Below the pieces are notes generated by a model. It was given only the letters and a program-made list of their open reading frames with translations. It had not been told where the DNA came from and did not search any database. Positions 26,791-34,212 of a DNA stretch of 64,000 nt are shown in pieces; position 1 is the first letter of the stretch; the number at the start of each line of letters is the position of its first letter. The position numbers were made by a program, and so were the translations under genes. The stretch comes from Sphingomonas sp. PP-CE-1G-424 (lineage in GTDB: Bacteria; Pseudomonadota; Alphaproteobacteria; Sphingomonadales; Sphingomonadaceae). The stretch lies in NCBI RefSeq assembly GCF_004341085.1, contig NZ_SLXW01000011.1, positions 1 through 64,000 of the forward strand, given 5' to 3'.

Positions 26791-27244
26791 ATGGCCGCCC
26801 GCGTTGCCGTATCGATCGCCATCGGCGGCTCGCTCGCCGCGACCCGCATTGTCCCGCTCGTCGATCACGTCGTCGACGCAGGCTTGTCCGCGCAATGGGA
26901 CGGTCCGGTCTTCGACGCACGACCGCTGCCACACCGACACGTTGCGGCTCTGTGCCCCTGACATGGCCCGGCGATGGGCTCGAGGCGCGCGAAGCCTTGT
27001 GCGTCGAGACCGCGCTGTTCAGGCGCCGTCATTCCTACGAAGGTGGCGCGGCTGTCCGATCAGGTTCGGACCCGAGATCCTGGTCTTCACCGGCACGGGC
27101 GAAGCCCGGTCGTTCGCTGCGGATCACGACGAAGCGCCCGTGATCTGCCGCATGACTGCAGGCAGGCTCGGCAGCGACGCGGCGATCCTGTCGCATTTCG
27201 CCGGAGCCGATGTCGCGGTCTCGCGCCCGGTCGTTTCGCGGTGA
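26791..27244 (+). pseudogene. ICE accessory gene broken by two frameshifts
   Basis: Natural sequence passes through all three frames. It starts in one (MAARVAVSIAIGGSLAATRI, ending RPLPHRHV), continues in a second (LTWPGDGLEAREALCVETAL, FRRRHSYEGGAAV), and ends in a third (RFGPEILVFTGTGEARSFAA to SHFAGADVAVSRPVVSR at 27244). Shifts lie near 26935-26950 and 27045-27060. Together they would give one protein of about 150 residues of unknown function. No family name can be given. Confidence 0.55.
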
Positions 27245-27249
27245 AAAAT

Positions 27250-27302
27250 CGCCCGCGCGATCGAGCCCGGACCCTGATGGCCCGGGCTCGATCGCGCGGG
27301 CG
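27250..27302. terminator. 21-bp-stem bidirectional terminator-like hairpin
   Basis: Perfect 21-bp arms (27250-27270 and 27282-27302) with an 11-base loop. It lies exactly between the ends of two convergent genes (27244 plus, 27303 minus), so it could stop transcription from both sides. Confidence 0.75.
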
Positions 27303-27525
27303 TCATCCGTGCTGCGGGCGCAGCCGGATGACCAATCGTTCGCCATAGCAGAGAGAGCAGATATCGCCGCCGTTCGAAACCTTGCGAACCCGCGAGGCGG
27401 CGGGTCTCGGGATTGGCGCGGCCGGCCGACTCCAGGCCGAGCCGATCGGCGACACAGGCATCGCATACGGGATGCGGCGTGAGCCGCCTGACCAGCGCCC
27501 CGACGCGCCCGGACTGCGTCGTCAT
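27303..27525 (-). pseudogene. Small two-CxxC zinc-ribbon protein, frameshifted
   Basis: From ATG 27525 (overlapping the nuclease stop as ATGA) the frame reads VGALVRRLTPHPVCDACVAD and NPETRRLAGSQGFERRR. In the next frame the second metal pair appears (DICSLCYGERLVIRLRPQHG, stop 27303). One extra G in the CGGCGGCGA run near 27360 explains it. Intact, it would be a protein of about 73 residues with two CxxC knuckles; as written, the second pair is lost. Confidence 0.6.
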
Positions 27526-27951
27526 CGCCGGTCCGCGCGGCGCGCGCCGCGCCGGTTCTGGCCCTCCTGCCGGTCGGTCGCGTCACCGCACCAATCGGGC
27601 TTGGGGGCGTAGCTTGGCCACCAGCGGGCGACGCGGTTCGCGACCAGCAATGTCGCGAGGTCGCGGCCATCCAGCGTCACGCGGGCGACCGTTCGATCGT
27701 AGCTGCGACCGACGCGGTCGATGCCGACCGATCGGCCATCGAGCAGCGTCCGCGCGCGCGCCGCGGTCGCGTCGCCGAGCGCGATTTCACGCGCGCAGCG
27801 GGCCTGGTCGGCATGGGTTTCGGGCGCATCGATTCCGGCGATGCGGATCCGTTCACCGGAAGTCAGCCGGACGGTGTCGCCATCGGTGACGTCGCGGACT
27901 CGTACCAGGTCCGGCTGCGCTGCAGCGGTCAGCAGGAGCTCCCCCGACCAT
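27522..27951 (-). pseudogene. Thermonuclease-like (SNase) protein with shifted start
   Basis: The frame ending at TGA 27522 carries the staphylococcal-nuclease core: RVRDVTDGDTVRLTSGERIR, IAGIDAPETHADQARCAREI, RSYDRTVARVTLDGRDLAT and RWWPSYAPKPDWC. It has no start codon before an upstream stop. ATG 27951 lies in another frame and would join it if the five-C run at 27941-27945 were four, giving MVGELLLTAAAQPDLV. SNase-like proteins of this size are common ICE cargo. Call it frameshifted at its N-terminus. Confidence 0.7.
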
Positions 27952-28416
27952 GCCGCAACGCGTCGAGATCATGTTTCTGTGCATCGCCGCCTTTTCTGAC
28001 GTGCGCCGAACCTCGGCACCAGCCCCGATGACGGATCGATGGCGATGGTTGCGTCGGTCGTGGTGTATTCGTCATGTTCGATGAGATCGGGACGGCAGGG
28101 CGGCCCGGCATTGTGCGCATCGCGGCGTCGATACCGGCTGGCGGTTGCGTCCTGATCCTTGGGTCGTCCGTGACCCGTTCCAGCTCCTCAGCGCATGGCC
28201 TGGACGGCTACGCCCCGCGCGAAACCATCGCGGCGGCACTGATTTCCCCGACCGCTTGCTGAGCGGTCTCCTCGCGGCCGCTTCGCTCCAAATCAGTCCC
28301 TTGCTCCGGTCCTCCGCTGCCGCTGCGGCCTTTCAGGTTCGCGCGGGGCGCGTCGCCGTCCTTCGGCACGCGCCATCGTCCGGAAACGGTCCGGTCGACA
28401 TTCAAGGAGACGAACA
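27952..28416. other. Non-coding leader before DUF736
   Basis: About 465 bases with no natural reading frame. The last 150 bases are a GC-rich, pyrimidine-biased leader like those before ardC and before 30643. AAGGAG precedes the DUF736 start. Confidence 0.45.
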
Positions 28417-28737
28417 ATGCCCGCTATCGGTTATGTCACCCGCGACGGAAACGGCTTCAAGGGCCAGCTCAAGACCCTCTCGATCCGCACCGAGATCGAG
28501 ATCCAACCCACGTCCCGAAAGAGCAACGACCGCCAGCCGGACTTCCGCGTCATGGCCGGCGGGGTCGAGGTCGGTGCCGGCTGGAACCGGATCGGCGAAA
28601 CGTCCCGCAACGAATATGTGTCGCTCAGTCTTGCGGCACCGGAATTCGGGCCGCGCCGCCTCTACGCCAATCTCGGCCGCGCAGCGGGTCAGGAAGACGA
28701 GGACGCCTTCGCGATCATCTGGAACCCCGCCGACTGA
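28417..28737 (+). CDS. DUF736 protein
   Basis: A 106-residue protein of the DUF736 family, a hallmark of alphaproteobacterial ICEs and plasmids. Conserved blocks are IGYVTRDGNGFKGQLKTLSI, PDFRVMAGGVEVGAGWNR, YVSLSLAAPEFGPRRLYANL and the end AFAIIWNPAD. AAGGAG lies 7-8 bases before ATG 28417. Function unknown; a small beta-rich cytoplasmic protein. A GC hairpin follows. Confidence 0.93.
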   Translation: MPAIGYVTRDGNGFKGQLKTLSIRTEIEIQPTSRKSNDRQPDFRVMAGGVEVGAGWNRIGETSRNEYVSLSLAAPEFGPRRLYANLGRAAGQEDEDAFAIIWNPAD

Positions 28738-28747
28738 CACCGGCAAC

Positions 28748-28778
28748 GGCGCCCGCGCTCCACGGGGGAGCGGGCGCC
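28748..28778 (+). terminator. Imperfect GC hairpin after DUF736
   Basis: GGCGCCCGCGCTCC pairs with GGAGCGGGCGCC with a 2-base bulge and short loop, 10 bp after the DUF736 stop. There is no T-tract. Probably a terminator or mRNA stabiliser. Confidence 0.45.
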
Positions 28779-28921
28779 GAACCCGCGCGGACCGAGCCTG
28801 GGCAAGGGGGGGCGGAAACGCACCCATCGATTTGCGACCCTGCCGGGCGAGGCGCGCAGCGTCCAGTTGGTGCGCGTGGCGGCGCGATCCGGCGACCCGC
28901 CCTGCACCGACGAGATGCGAC

Positions 28922-29155
28922 ATGACCGACCCAGACGATACCGCGCGCCGCGCGCAGCGTGCGCGAGTGACCTGCCCGTTCCTCACCACCAAGCAGACCG
29001 CGTTCCATCTCGGGCTTGCGGCGAGTTCGCTGAAGGACATGCGCGCCGAGGGACGGGGGCCGGTGTGCCGGCTTCATGGCCGTGCCTGGTACTATCATAT
29101 CGACGACATCGAGGCCTGGTCCGCCGCCGCGGCGAAGGGCGGCCGTCATGATTGA
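28922..29155 (+). CDS. Helix-turn-helix excisionase-like protein (RdfS-type)
   Basis: A 77-residue winged-helix protein: VTCPFLTTKQTAFHLGLAAS then RAEGRGPVCRLHGRAWYYHI and DDIEAWSAAAAK. This is the MerR/excisionase-like fold used by recombination directionality factors. It overlaps traF by 8 bp, and the order HTH-traF-transglycosylase-relaxase matches the rdfS operon of ICEMlSym, which FseA activates. Role in excision is inference. Confidence 0.75.
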   Translation: MTDPDDTARRAQRARVTCPFLTTKQTAFHLGLAASSLKDMRAEGRGPVCRLHGRAWYYHIDDIEAWSAAAAKGGRHD

Positions 29156-29720
29156 CCGTCGCGACCTGCCGCTGTTCGCCTTCGGCGACGCACTTCGTGC
29201 GGCACGCCGCCAGCGCCGGACGATCGTCCGGCGCAGCGTCGCCATCGGCATCGGGCTTGTGTGCGTGGGGCTGACGATCGCGTGTCCGCCGCGCCCTCGC
29301 CTGGTGTGGAACGCGAGCGCGAGCGCGCCGATCGGGCTCTATGCGGTTGCACCGGGCGACACCGTCGCGCGCGGCGACATGGTGATCGCGCGGACGCCGA
29401 TATCGGTCCGGGAGATGGCGGCGAGGCGCCATTACATTCCCGCAAACGTGCCGCTGGTGAAGCGCGTCGCGGGCGTTCCGGGGAACCGGATCTGCGGCAT
29501 CGGGAACGGTGTGTTCGTCGACGGTCGCCGCGTCGCGACGCGGCTCGCGCATGACGCCAGCGGACGTCCGTTGCCGTGGTGGACCGGGTGCCGGACCTTG
29601 ACGGACGGCGCGCTGCTGTTGCTCATGGCGGAGACGCCGGACTCGTTCGACGGACGGTATTTCGGTCCGACTAGCGCGTCCGACGTGGTGGGAAAGGCGA
29701 CGGCGCTGTGGGTGCGTTGA
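29148..29720 (+). CDS. traF: Conjugative transfer peptidase TraF (S26 family)
   Basis: A 190-residue membrane-anchored signal-peptidase-like protein. It has one transmembrane helix at about 31-47 (AIGIGLVCVGLTIA). The catalytic Ser59 lies in NASASAPIGLYAV and Lys105 in NVPLVKRVAGVPGN; GNRICGIGNGVFVDG is the following conserved strand. TraF proteases mature pilin in IncP-type transfer systems. The start overlaps the HTH gene, and GTG 29708 of the next gene lies inside its end. Confidence 0.9.
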   Translation: MIDRRDLPLFAFGDALRAARRQRRTIVRRSVAIGIGLVCVGLTIACPPRPRLVWNASASAPIGLYAVAPGDTVARGDMVIARTPISVREMAARRHYIPANVPLVKRVAGVPGNRICGIGNGVFVDGRRVATRLAHDASGRPLPWWTGCRTLTDGALLLLMAETPDSFDGRYFGPTSASDVVGKATALWVR

Positions 29721-30328
29721 TCCGGCTGGCCTGCCTTGGCCTTGCCGTGACCACGATCATTTCGTCGCCGGGCGCCGCGCAATCGGTCGCAACTTGGCGA
29801 GCGTTCGTGACCGAAGCGTCGGTGCGGTTCGGGGTGCCGGCCGTGTGGATCGAGCGGGTGATGCAGGCCGAGAGCGGCGGCCGCACGACGTGGCAGGGCA
29901 GGCCGATCCGGTCGCGCGCCGGTGCGATCGGGGTGATGCAGTTGATGCCGGCGACTTGGACCAAGATGCGGGCGCGCCATGGCCTGGGATACGATCCCGA
30001 CGACCCGCACGACAACATCATCGCCGGCACTGCCTATCTGCGGCTGATGTACGATCGGTTCGGCTATCCCGGACTGTTCGCCGCCTACAATGCCGGGCCG
30101 GGCCGCTACGCCGATCATCTGGGCGGAAGGGCGCTGCCGGCCGAAACGCGCGCCTATCTTGTCACGGTTGCAGGCAAGATAGGCCTTGGTGATCCCGCGC
30201 CGCCGCCGCGCGACCGTCTGTTCGTCATGCTTGGGGGCCCTGCGATCGAGGCGTCGCAGGCCACCGCCGCGCCGTCCGCTTCGACACGATCGCCATCGTC
30301 TTTGTTCGCCGTGATGCCCCGGCAGTGA
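29708..30328 (+). CDS. Lytic transglycosylase (VirB1-like)
   Basis: A 206-residue periplasmic muramidase-fold protein with a signal peptide (cleavage after AAQS, about 25). The catalytic Glu55 sits in WIERVMQAESGGRT. Family blocks AGAIGVMQLMPATW and GLFAAYNAGPGRY are present. Such enzymes open peptidoglycan for conjugation machinery. It starts at GTG 29708, overlapping traF by 13 bp. The C-terminus is Ala/Ser-rich. Confidence 0.9.
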   Translation: MGALIRLACLGLAVTTIISSPGAAQSVATWRAFVTEASVRFGVPAVWIERVMQAESGGRTTWQGRPIRSRAGAIGVMQLMPATWTKMRARHGLGYDPDDPHDNIIAGTAYLRLMYDRFGYPGLFAAYNAGPGRYADHLGGRALPAETRAYLVTVAGKIGLGDPAPPPRDRLFVMLGGPAIEASQATAAPSASTRSPSSLFAVMPRQ

Positions 30329-30642
30329 CGCAAGGCGTAAGGCGTCGAAGCGGTCACCGGGCGAGCGGTGCGACCCGAACGACGGTGGAGGGCTCGTCTC
30401 GGGTCGTCCGAGCATGGCGGCCGGCGCGGCGGCTGTGCAAGGCCGGCGGCCCCTCCAATTTTGTCGCGAGGCAGAGGCTGCTGCGCAGCCGAGTCTGTTT
30501 GTAGCAGCGCAACAAAATCGGTTCCTCCGCCGCCGCTTCGCGGTGCCTCCGCTTGCGCTCCGGCAGCCCTGACAGCCGCCACGCCGACCGCCGGACGAGG
30601 GCTGTCCTCGATGATGGGGACGTCAATCGTATGGAGGTTCTC
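30329..30642. other. Non-coding leader
   Basis: About 315 bases without a natural frame. It contains a GC-rich, pyrimidine-biased tract similar to those before ardC and DUF736 and ends with GGAGG before ATG 30643. Confidence 0.4.
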
Positions 30643-31002
30643 ATGACCATGGTTCAACCTGTTGGGATGGCGTCGGATCACGTGATGGCGACGTTGATCG
30701 CGGGACTCGAAATCGAGTTCGGACGGGGCGCGGGCGAAGGGCTGGCACGGCATTTCCTGGAGGCGGAAGAGGTGGACTATCGCTGGGAAGCACGGCGGTC
30801 GGAGCGCTGGCTCGGCCGCTATGAAGGCGGAGACGACGATGATCTAATGCTCGATCGGGTTGCGATTTGCGGCCGACTGGACGGGAAATGGTTCGCAGCG
30901 ACGATGATCGTGGATACCGATGGTCGGGCGCACGGGATGCTCGGATGCCGAAGTTTCCCAGGCCAAAGCGCGGCGCGAATGGCGATGGCAACGGCGCGTT
31001 GA
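30643..31002 (+). CDS. Hypothetical ICE protein
   Basis: A 119-residue acidic protein (MTMVQPVGMASDHVMATLIA...) with EFGRGAGEGLARHFLEAEEV, a DDDD cluster, and a C-terminal strand region LDGKWFAATMIVDTDGRAHG. GGAGG lies 5-6 bases before ATG 30643; ATG 30631 is an alternative. No domain recognised. Its place between the transglycosylase and the relaxase is typical of conserved unknowns in this element family. Confidence 0.6.
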   Translation: MTMVQPVGMASDHVMATLIAGLEIEFGRGAGEGLARHFLEAEEVDYRWEARRSERWLGRYEGGDDDDLMLDRVAICGRLDGKWFAATMIVDTDGRAHGMLGCRSFPGQSAARMAMATAR

Positions 31003-31156
31003 TCGGTTTTGACGACGACCGGGATGCGGTGCGAACAGCATCGTGTCCCGGTCTCTTTTTTGCCTCGGCTCGGTGGCGATCGCGGCGAGGATGAGAGGGG
31101 TTCAAGGCTGGAAAGGCGTGGGGGGAGAAGGGGGCAGCGTAAGGCAAGATAAAGCT

Positions 31157-31239
31157 GCGGCACCGGTGTGCCGCTAAATGCTTGTCTGCACACCGTTTTT
31201 TGGCGGTGTGATCGGCACTGGTGGCGAGCGACCAGTGCC
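31157..31239. other. Cluster of three inverted repeats, candidate oriT
   Basis: GCGGCAC-N4-GTGCCGC (31157-31174), CACACCG-N8-CGGTGTG (31189-31210, T-rich loop) and GGCACTGGT-N8-ACCAGTGCC (31214-31239) lie in tandem about 105 bp upstream of the relaxase start. Origins of transfer commonly have this form and place. Not proven. Confidence 0.5.
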
Positions 31240-31344
31240 AAAGGAGCAGGTTATGGCGGTTTTCCGCGGGTTCCGATGGCACCGGTTTTCATGGTGCAAG
31301 GCCATGGCCATGATGGTGCGTGACCCTCTAGCGGACCTCGAGTC

Positions 31345-33330
31345 ATGGCCGACGATACCGAGTTCGAACCCCACCTCGGGCGGATGCGCAGCGGCGGCGG
31401 AACGCGCGCGCGCAAATATGTCGGGCGCGTACTCGCGGCGACCAACCTCGCGCGGGGTGGCGCGGCCACGCTGGGCGCCGGACGCGGCGCGTTTACCGGG
31501 AGCCGGATTGGGCGCGGCGCCGGGGTGGGGCGCGTGCTCGCCGCTCGCGGCGACACGTCCGCCTTTGCGGCGCGACGCGTCGTCATCAAAGCCAGCATCG
31601 TCAAGCTCGCGGGCAAGGGTGCCGCCGGCGCCGCGGCGCACCTGCGATATCTGCAGCGCGACGGTACCACGCGGGACGGTGCGGCGGGGACGCTCTACGA
31701 TCGCGAGTCCGACGACGCTGATCGTACCGCGTTCCGCGCGCGCGGCGCCGACGATCGGCACCAGTTCCGCTTCATCGTGTCGGCCGAGGACGGCGCCGAA
31801 TACGAGGATCTGAAACCGCTGACGCGGCGTCTGATGGAGCGGGTCGAAGAAGACCTCGGGACCAGGCTCGACTGGGTCGCGGTCGATCACTTCAACACCG
31901 GCCATCCGCACACCCATATCGTCGTGCGGGGGAAGGATGATTGCGGTGCCGATCTGGTGATCGCGCGCGACTATCTGACGAGCGGCATGCGCGAGCGTGC
32001 CTGCGAACTGGTCGATCTCGATCTCGGGCCACGCTCTGTCCGGGCCATCGAGGCTGGCTTGCGGGCCGAAGTCGAACAGGAGCGGTTGACCTCGCTCGAC
32101 CGGTCGCTGCTCCGCGATATGGACGATGGGCGGATGGTCTCGACGGTGCAGCGCCACGCGTTCGGGCAAGCGCTGCGCGCCGGTCGCCTCGCGAAACTTA
32201 GCGACATGGGCCTCGCCGAGCCGGTCGGCGGGGCACGCTGGCGCCTTGCCGAGGGGTTGGACGACACGCTGCGACGGATGGGCGAGCGCGGCGACATCGT
32301 CCGGACGATGCAGCGCGCTTTCGCACGGCGCGGGGTCGCGCGTGCGGCCGCCGACCAGGCGATCTACGATCCAGCATCAGCGCAGGGACGTGAATTGATC
32401 GGGCGGGTGGTCGGGCGCGGTCTCGCTGACGAACATGCGGACCGGCATTATCTCGTCGTGGACGGGGTCGATGGCCGCAGCCATTTCGTCGAGATCGGCA
32501 AGGGCGCCGCGCACGAAAGCGTGGCTGAGGGCGCGGTGGTACGAATCGAGCCGCTCCGTGCCGGGGTCCGTGCCGTGGATCGGACGATCGTCGCGGTCGC
32601 CGCCGCCAATGGCGGCCGATACGATATCGACGCGCATCTGCGGCATGATCCCAGCGCGACCGACACCTTCGCCGAGACCCATGTCCGACGGCTCGAAGCG
32701 ATGCGGCGGCAAGGCGGGCTCGTGACGCGCGATGCAGCGGGCCAGTGGATCATCGCCGACGACCATCTCGCACGGGTCGATGCGCACGAAGCACGGTTGC
32801 TGCGCGATCGTCCCGTCACGATCGACATCCTGTCGACCCGGCCACTGTCCGAGCTGAGCACCGTGGACGCCCCAACCTGGCTCGATCGCGATCTGGTCGC
32901 AAAGGAACCGATCGCAGCGCGCGACGCGGGGTTCGGCGCCGAGCTTCGTGCGGCTCAGGATCGCCGCCGACAATGGCTGACCGCGAACGGCCTCGCGGAG
33001 CTCGACGAGGGTGGCACGCGCTACCGCGCCGGGCTGCTCGCGACCTTGCAGCGACGCGAGTTGCTGCGTGCCGCCGGGCAATTGTCGCGCGAACTGTCCT
33101 TGGGGTTTCGGGAAACGGCGTCGGGCGACCGGGTGGAGGGAATTTTGCGGCGGCGAGTCGATCTTGTCGGCGGCCGGTTCGCGATGATCGAAAGGAGCCG
33201 CGAATTCACGCTGGTGCCGTGGCGGCCGGTGCTCGAGCGGCAAATCGGGAAGCCGGTGTCTGGCGTGCTTCGGGGGGACGGCGTCAGCTGGACGATCGGG
33301 CGCGGCCGGCAGGGACCGACCATCATGTGA
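31345..33330 (+). CDS. rlxS: Relaxase/mobilisation nuclease of the DUF3363 (RlxS) type
   Basis: A 661-residue relaxase. The histidine triad is visible as HPHTHIVVRG (His187, 189 and 191) after VAVDHFNTG, and the DUF3363 region runs through the C-terminal half (SLDRSLLRDMDDGRMVS, HYLVVDGVDGRSHFVEIGKG, DAPTWLDRDLV). The basic, Gly/Arg-rich N-terminus is usual. It would nick oriT and lead strand transfer. In complete elements traG and the mating-pair genes follow; here only decayed genes do, so the element is partial. Confidence 0.92.
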   Translation: MADDTEFEPHLGRMRSGGGTRARKYVGRVLAATNLARGGAATLGAGRGAFTGSRIGRGAGVGRVLAARGDTSAFAARRVVIKASIVKLAGKGAAGAAAHLRYLQRDGTTRDGAAGTLYDRESDDADRTAFRARGADDRHQFRFIVSAEDGAEYEDLKPLTRRLMERVEEDLGTRLDWVAVDHFNTGHPHTHIVVRGKDDCGADLVIARDYLTSGMRERACELVDLDLGPRSVRAIEAGLRAEVEQERLTSLDRSLLRDMDDGRMVSTVQRHAFGQALRAGRLAKLSDMGLAEPVGGARWRLAEGLDDTLRRMGERGDIVRTMQRAFARRGVARAAADQAIYDPASAQGRELIGRVVGRGLADEHADRHYLVVDGVDGRSHFVEIGKGAAHESVAEGAVVRIEPLRAGVRAVDRTIVAVAAANGGRYDIDAHLRHDPSATDTFAETHVRRLEAMRRQGGLVTRDAAGQWIIADDHLARVDAHEARLLRDRPVTIDILSTRPLSELSTVDAPTWLDRDLVAKEPIAARDAGFGAELRAAQDRRRQWLTANGLAELDEGGTRYRAGLLATLQRRELLRAAGQLSRELSLGFRETASGDRVEGILRRRVDLVGGRFAMIERSREFTLVPWRPVLERQIGKPVSGVLRGDGVSWTIGRGRQGPTIM

Positions 33331-33415
33331 TCGCGGCGGTGCCCACCGATCGACCGGAGGTGCGCGCATCCAAATGGGATCGCGGTCGTTTCACGGGGAT
33401 CGGGATAAGACGCAT

Positions 33416-33610
33416 GGCCGACGACAGGACATGGCGCGGGCCGAAGGACGCGTCGCGGATCGCGCCCGACGGATCCTCTGTCGTCTGATGTTGGACGGAC
33501 ACGTTCGGAGTCGACGCCGAGAAGTTGCGTACGCCGTGGCTGCAGTTGGTAGTGGCGCCGACGCGGTCGAGCTTCTCGCGAAAATGGCTGGCGTCGCGCC
33601 GCCGCTTGCG
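33416..33610 (+). pseudogene. Decayed DUF3606 gene
   Basis: ATG 33416 reads MADDRTWRGPKDASRIA then hits TGA at 33486. The same frame continues CWTDTFGVDAEKLRT, and after a one-base shift AVAAVGSGADAVELLAKMAG follows. That order (charged N-terminus, W-T-x-x-x-GV, AVAAVG helix) is the DUF3606 pattern also seen intact at 4591-4791. One nonsense codon and one frameshift. Confidence 0.6.
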
Positions 33611-33629
33611 ACCTCGGATAGGCCGTGCT

Positions 33630-34106
33630 TCATCGCGCGAGGACGGCTTCGGCAAGCATCGAATCCAGCGCTGCCACAAGCGGACCGGGAAGATCTGATG
33701 GCGCGGTTGACGAACGCGTGGCGTGTCAGGTTCTCGTCGGTCACCTGTTCGGCCAAACCGCGCCCGAATAGATCGCGGTCCGAACCCCAGGCTTCGAACG
33801 CTGCCTTCCGGCTCGGCTCGGCGCGGCGGCATAGGCGTCGTGATTGCGCCGTTGGTCGAACAGCTTGGCGCGCATCAGGACGACGGGCGTGATCGCATCG
33901 GACGGAAGGACGCCGACCTTGCTGGGTTGGTGGATGTGTTCGCCAACCGCTTCGGCCAGCACCAGCCCCACCTGCCGCGATGCCATAAGGCTGTCAGCCG
34001 GTGGCGCGACTACGAAAATGCAGTCGACATGCATTTCGGCAAAACTGGTGGAAAGCGGAATGGCCGCTTTCGGACGCCACTCGCGGATCAGCGGACGTAC
34101 GTTCAT
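33630..34106 (-). pseudogene. Unknown ICE-edge gene with two frameshifts
   Basis: ATG 34106 opens a natural frame (SFAEMHVDCIFVVAPPADSL, AVGEHIHQPSKVGVLPSDAI, VVLMRAKLFDQRRNHDAY). After a shift near 33815-33830 it continues in another frame (AFEAWGSDRDLFGRGLAEQ, TDENLTRHAFVN). After a second shift near 33700 it ends SDLPGPLVAALDSMLAEAVL at TGA 33630. Restored, it would be about 158 residues. No family recognised. Confidence 0.6.
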
Positions 34107-34212
34107 ATTTAAGAGTAGAGACGGCTTGGGTCAAAACGGGGGGACTTATCTCAATAAGCAAAGAATAACCTTTTCCAACTAGATTATATTTGATCGACGA
34201 CTATCGACTTTA

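Noticed and set aside
28074..28262. 62-codon ORF before DUF736
   Set aside because: No SD and no family; codon pattern not convincing.
31178..31813. ORF starting near 31254 with a good SD and overlapping rlxS
   Set aside because: Only a short unconvincing stretch before it becomes an out-of-frame copy of rlxS.
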